Part shown: one piece after another, positions 62,643-64,000 of the stretch
Position numbering within the stretch: the first letter of the stretch is position 1
Layout: every line of letters starts with the position of its first letter
Assembly: GCA_944383545.1 (NCBI GenBank)
Contig: CALWPY010000001.1
Span: forward strand, 229,980 to 293,979
From: an uncultured Lachnospiraceae bacterium
Lineage (GTDB): Bacteria; Bacillota; Clostridia; Lachnospirales; Lachnospiraceae
Direction of reading: 5' to 3'
Length of the DNA stretch: 64,000 nt
Translations under genes and position numbers: made by a program
Notes under the pieces: generated by a model
What the model saw: the letters and a program-made list of their open reading frames with translations, nothing else
The model's database searches: none
Told to the model about the DNA's origin: nothing

Positions 62643-64000
62643 ATGATAATTGATAATAAAATAGCAAAAAGAGCGGCTATATATGTATTTCATGACGGGG
62701 ACAAAATAGTGGACGATTATGTTCCGGTATTTTTGAAGGAGCTTAAAAGATTTACCGAATATCTGCTTGTTGTAATAAACGGAGAAGTAAACGAAGAGGG
62801 ACTTGAAAAATTTAAAAAAGTTTCCGATGACATACTTATAAGACCGAATGAAGGTTATGATATTACGGGCTATCGTGAGGGAATTAAGCATATAACATGG
62901 GAAAAACTTGATACTTATGATGAATGTATATTTGTAAATTCCACACTGTACGGACCGATTTATCCCTTTGACGAAATGTTTGAGGAAATGAGTAAAAGAG
63001 ATTTGGATTTCTGGGGAATAACAAAGCACCACAGTGTACCGTGGGACTGTTTCGGGACCTGTAAATACGGTTATATTCCCGAGCATATACAATCCAGCTT
63101 TCTTGTTATAAGAAAAAGCATGGGTATAACTGACGAATATAAAAAAGTATGGAATGAGCTTCCGGAAATACACTCCTATGCAGAGGCAATAGGACTTTTT
63201 GAGGTTATATTTACAAAGGAGTCAAGAGAAAAAGGTTTTAAGGACGGTGTATATGTTGATACATCTGATTTAGAGGGATATACCAGATATCCTCTTATGA
63301 TGATGTCCAGTGAACTGGTAATAAACAGAAAATGTCCTGTAATAAAACAAAAGTCCTTTTCACAGAATTATTATGACATATTGACTGATACAGTGGGTCA
63401 GGCAACAAGAGATACCTATGATTTTATAAAAAATCATACTGACTATGACGAAAATCTTATCTGGCAGAACGGACTGAGGATAAATAATATGGATGAGATG
63501 AAAACCATAATGCATCTTAACTATATTCTCCCGCAGGAACACAGAATTGAAAAAGATTATAAATCCGGCTCAAGGGTTGCTCTTATGATGCATATTTATT
63601 ATGCTGACCTGATTGATTACTGCTTTAAATATGCCAGGTCCATGCCGGAGGGAACTGATATATATATTACCACGCCTGTAAAGGAAACTCTGGAGGCTCT
63701 GGAACAAAAAAAATCTGAGCTTTCTGAATATAATGTAACACTTTTATTTATAGAAAACAGAGGACGTGACGTATCTTCACTTTTGATAGGCTGTGCGCCT
63801 TATGTAGATAAATATGATTATATATGTTATGCACACGACAAGAAAACCAAGCAGGTAGAGCCTTACTGCAACGGAGACTCTTTTTCATACCAGTGTTTTG
63901 AAAATATTCTTGCAAGCAGAGAATTTGTAGATAATGTTATAAAGACTTTTGATGAAAATGAAAGGCTGGGACTTCTTACACCGCCTGTTCCTTCACACGG
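62643..64000 (+). CDS. RgpF-like rhamnan synthesis protein (second copy, 3' end outside window)
   Basis: An open frame from ATG 62643 (GGGAGGC upstream) to the window end, more than 450 residues. It has the same domain: RVALMMHIYYADLIDYCFKYARSMPEGTDIYITT, IENRGRDVSSLL, YDYICYAHDKKTKQ, YQCFENILASREFVDNV and RLGLLTPPVPSHG at the edge. Its N-terminal half contains ECIFVNSTLYGPIYPFDEMFEEMSKRDLDFWGIT. Sequence identity to the copy upstream is moderate, so this is an old tandem duplication. The end lies beyond the window. Confidence 0.88.
   Translation, partial: MIIDNKIAKRAAIYVFHDGDKIVDDYVPVFLKELKRFTEYLLVVINGEVNEEGLEKFKKVSDDILIRPNEGYDITGYREGIKHITWEKLDTYDECIFVNSTLYGPIYPFDEMFEEMSKRDLDFWGITKHHSVPWDCFGTCKYGYIPEHIQSSFLVIRKSMGITDEYKKVWNELPEIHSYAEAIGLFEVIFTKESREKGFKDGVYVDTSDLEGYTRYPLMMMSSELVINRKCPVIKQKSFSQNYYDILTDTVGQATRDTYDFIKNHTDYDENLIWQNGLRINNMDEMKTIMHLNYILPQEHRIEKDYKSGSRVALMMHIYYADLIDYCFKYARSMPEGTDIYITTPVKETLEALEQKKSELSEYNVTLLFIENRGRDVSSLLIGCAPYVDKYDYICYAHDKKTKQVEPYCNGDSFSYQCFENILASREFVDNVIKTFDENERLGLLTPPVPSH

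Noticed and set aside
62478..63173. Minus-strand open frame of 231 codons
   Set aside because: It is antisense to the second RgpF-like gene, is Phe/Tyr/Lys-biased and lacks domain features; the plus-strand frame is clearly coding.
1..64000. CRISPR arrays
   Set aside because: No regularly spaced direct repeats and no cas-like genes were seen.
1..64000. Insertion sequences, integrases or prophage structural genes
   Set aside because: No transposase, integrase or phage structural protein was recognised; the sigma-like gene alone does not support a prophage call.

Overview
The window reads as a low-GC Gram-positive chromosome of the Clostridia, most likely a Lachnospiraceae member. The evidence is the complete S10-spc-alpha ribosomal gene order continuing into ecfA-ecfT-truA, a zinc-type S14, a FeoA-FeoA-FeoB-small Cys protein iron locus, tRNA genes without encoded CCA, strong GGAGG ribosome binding sites with GTG and TTG starts, and TTGACA/TATAAT promoters. 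The genus cannot be fixed from the sequence alone.

Layout. 1-2.5 kb: the end of rplA, closed by a terminator, then a carrier protein / unknown protein / phosphopantetheinyl transferase cassette. 2.5-5.7 kb: tRNA-Arg and the feo ferrous-iron locus behind two DtxR/IdeR-like boxes. 5.7-9.4 kb: a MacB-like ABC exporter, a Dps protein and tRNA-Gln. 9.5-13 kb: a hypothetical gene, a CvfB-like S1 protein, RidA and (minus strand) pyrG. 13-20 kb: a TagF-like glycerophosphotransferase, an acyltransferase, a probable manganese riboswitch with mntP, glf, a methyltransferase and a small acidic protein. 20.3-36.8 kb: ribosomal genes rpsJ to rplQ with secY, adk, map, infA and rpoA, broken by several structured spacers. 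36.9-41.4 kb: ECF transporter genes, truA, a hydrolase and an amidohydrolase. 41.5-43.8 kb: an amino-acid ABC transporter whose binding domain appears circularly permuted and is fused to its permease. 43.9-50.9 kb: a CDP-3,6-dideoxyhexose pathway (rfbF, rfbH, reductase/epimerase, rfbG) interleaved with a GtrB/GtrA pair, then a UDP-glucose dehydrogenase. 50.9-53.8 kb: an accessory island with a region-4-only sigma factor, a frameshifted gene, its intact paralogue and a leaderless trypsin-like protease. 54-64 kb: an ABC-dependent surface polysaccharide locus (rfbC, methyltransferase, Wzt, Wzm, epimerase, GT2 and two tandem RgpF-like proteins, the last running off the window).

The genes fall into a conserved translation/transcription core flanked by cell-surface glycan genes. 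The polysaccharide genes form a plausible chain: nucleotide sugars are made (rfbF/G/H, 46003, ugd, rfbC, 58337), assembled (GT2 and RgpF proteins), exported (Wzm/Wzt) and decorated (GtrA/GtrB).

The most unusual items are: the 51-54 kb island, where candidate LexA boxes sit in the promoters of two paralogous genes of unknown function next to a cytoplasmic serine protease; a predicted pseudoknot leader before rpsM; nested GC-rich hairpin repeats placed between housekeeping genes; the permuted binding protein-permease fusion; and the minimal carrier-protein cassette. All family calls come from motif and sequence reading without database searches.
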